Positions 5,965-7,048 of a stretch of 7,048 nt of DNA are shown here, piece by piece (position 1 is the first letter of the stretch; each line of letters starts with the position of its first letter). A program made the translations under genes and the position numbers. Source of the DNA: Planctomycetota bacterium (GTDB lineage: Bacteria > Planctomycetota > GCA-002687715 > DRQF01); assembly GCA_015485455.1 (NCBI GenBank), contig WFTN01000190.1, positions 1 through 7,048 on the forward strand, read 5' to 3'. Below the pieces are notes generated by a model. It was not told the origin of the DNA. It worked only from the letters and a program-made list of their open reading frames with translations, and made no database searches.

Positions 5965-7048
5965 TTATTGCAGAATGTTACGAATCTCTGGCAGCAAAGG
6001 ACGGGTGGCCAAGGTCTTCAGTGCCAAGTTACTGCCCTCGCCAACGCGAGTGACAAAGAGGTCGTTGTGATGTCGAATCAGACCGAACTCGTCCAAGCAA
6101 GCTACCCCGCCACATACTTCCATGGCGCGAATCAAGAGCTCAGAAGCTTCATTCGAACATGAAATCTTAACTTTGGCCGCCTGCTCCCGCGAAAGATTGC
6201 CGGCCACGTAAAGCTCGGACAAGTGCATCAACCAAGTGAGATTCTTTTCCAAAGCGATATCCATGTCCAGGATGATATCTTGGACTCGTTGGAATCGACC
6301 AATGGCTTGATCGTTGAATTGGGTTCTTTCTTGGACGTACTTGGTGCAACGATCCAAAGCGAAAGCCAATGATCCCAAAGCTAGGGCTGCTACAAAGAGG
6401 CGGCCACCATTCAACGTCGTCACCATCACTTTGAAACCGCCGCCCAACTCGCCCAAAAGGTCATCCGCAGCCACTTGGACATTGTCGAACATGATGGACC
6501 CGGTGCTGGATTGCTCCCAGACCTTTTTTCCGGCCATTTCTTGATAGTGGACACCCTCACGGTCCATGGGGACGATAAAACAGGTTGAGCGTTTGCCATT
6601 GGGAGCATCAGCATCGGTCAAAGCATGGACAACAACGTGGCTGGCCCATTCAGCATTGGTGGACCAACATTTTTCGCCCTTCAAGGACCAGCCGTCTCCG
6701 TTTTGAACGGCGACGACCTCTGGGTTTGCTGCGTCCGAACCTCGTCCCGGCTCAGATAGCCCAAAGACGAACATGCGTTTCCCTTCGGCTAGGTCAGACA
6801 TGTGCGCCGCTTTTTGTTCATCACTTCCACACAACAGCAGGGGTTTGATCCCCAAGCTCACTGCGGCTCCTGGTGTGATCGCAGCGGACTGACTATGATA
6901 ACTGAGAGCTAGTCCCATTAGGACCAAGTCCAGGTGGTCACCCCCTTGGCCCCCCATGTTCTCAGGAACTGGAATTCCGAACAGCCCCATTTCGGCCATC
7001 TGTGCGATGGCTTCATCTGGGACGTGGATCCCTTTTCGTTCCCATCCC
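5965..7048 (-). CDS. Acyl-CoA dehydrogenase, N-terminus beyond window edge
   Basis: The frame stays open through the right edge (the last codons read WERKGIHVPDEAIAQ before the internal Met at 6999), so the true start is outside. About 360 residues are visible. Acyl-CoA dehydrogenases are FAD enzymes that introduce a double bond at C2-C3 of acyl-CoA, passing electrons to electron-transfer flavoprotein. The family order is intact: MGLFGIPVPENMGG at the start, LSEPGRGSDAA and KGEKCWSTNA in the flavin/substrate middle domain, and GGRLFVAALALG, QERTQF and FQRVQDIILDM in the C-terminal helical domain. GEGSN near the end (V-GEGSN-LAL) places a Glu where the catalytic base lies in many members (EGT motif). 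The usual R-YRDA sequence before it is replaced by RHHND, so substrate range is uncertain. Only a few tens of N-terminal residues are probably missing if the length is ordinary (about 380). The exact acyl substrate cannot be told. Confidence 0.92.
   Translation of the reverse strand, partial: GWERKGIHVPDEAIAQMAEMGLFGIPVPENMGGQGGDHLDLVLMGLALSYHSQSAAITPGAAVSLGIKPLLLCGSDEQKAAHMSDLAEGKRMFVFGLSEPGRGSDAANPEVVAVQNGDGWSLKGEKCWSTNAEWASHVVVHALTDADAPNGKRSTCFIVPMDREGVHYQEMAGKKVWEQSSTGSIMFDNVQVAADDLLGELGGGFKVMVTTLNGGRLFVAALALGSLAFALDRCTKYVQERTQFNDQAIGRFQRVQDIILDMDIALEKNLTWLMHLSELYVAGNLSREQAAKVKISCSNEASELLIRAMEVCGGVACLDEFGLIRHHNDLFVTRVGEGSNLALKTLATRPLLPEIRNILQ

Overview
The window carries seven genes: six on the + strand in two groups, then one convergent gene on the - strand that runs off the right edge. 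The sequence suggests a Gram-negative bacterium, because there is a signal-peptide metalloprotease, a futalosine-pathway (MqnC-type) menaquinone enzyme, an HD-GYP phosphodiesterase with an HDOD partner, and an acyl-CoA dehydrogenase. This mix is common in delta-proteobacterial lineages (Myxococcota, Bdellovibrionota and relatives). That placement is an inference from gene content; no rRNA or other taxonomic marker is present. Nothing indicates phage, insertion sequences, tRNA, rRNA or CRISPR.

Region 1 (1-2512): a putative secreted or periplasmic zinc metallopeptidase (HELVH plus a downstream EGDA motif) overlaps by four bases (ATGA) with a radical-SAM dehypoxanthine futalosine cyclase, MqnC. 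MqnC makes the cyclic futalosine intermediate of menaquinone synthesis. Other mqn genes are not in the window.

Region 2 (2513-2954): 442 bases without a convincing gene. It holds a strong hairpin (2822-2851) that competes with a smaller one (2812-2833), and further short stem-loops leading to a GTG start. It probably contains the end of the mqnC transcript and the promoter/leader of the next operon.

Region 3 (2955-5843): a tightly packed four-gene signalling cassette. It encodes an HD-GYP cyclic-di-GMP phosphodiesterase with a degenerate receiver, an HDOD protein, a single-domain CheY-like response regulator, and a small PAS protein that ends just after the helical linker usually joining PAS to an output domain. 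Gene spacing is from a 1-base overlap to 24 bases. No kinase, GGDEF or DNA-binding domain is present, so the cassette looks like a split sensing/adaptor module around one active output enzyme. It is the most interesting item here.

Region 4 (5844-7048): a strong palindromic terminator lies between the signalling operon and a convergent acyl-CoA dehydrogenase gene, whose N-terminus lies beyond the window.
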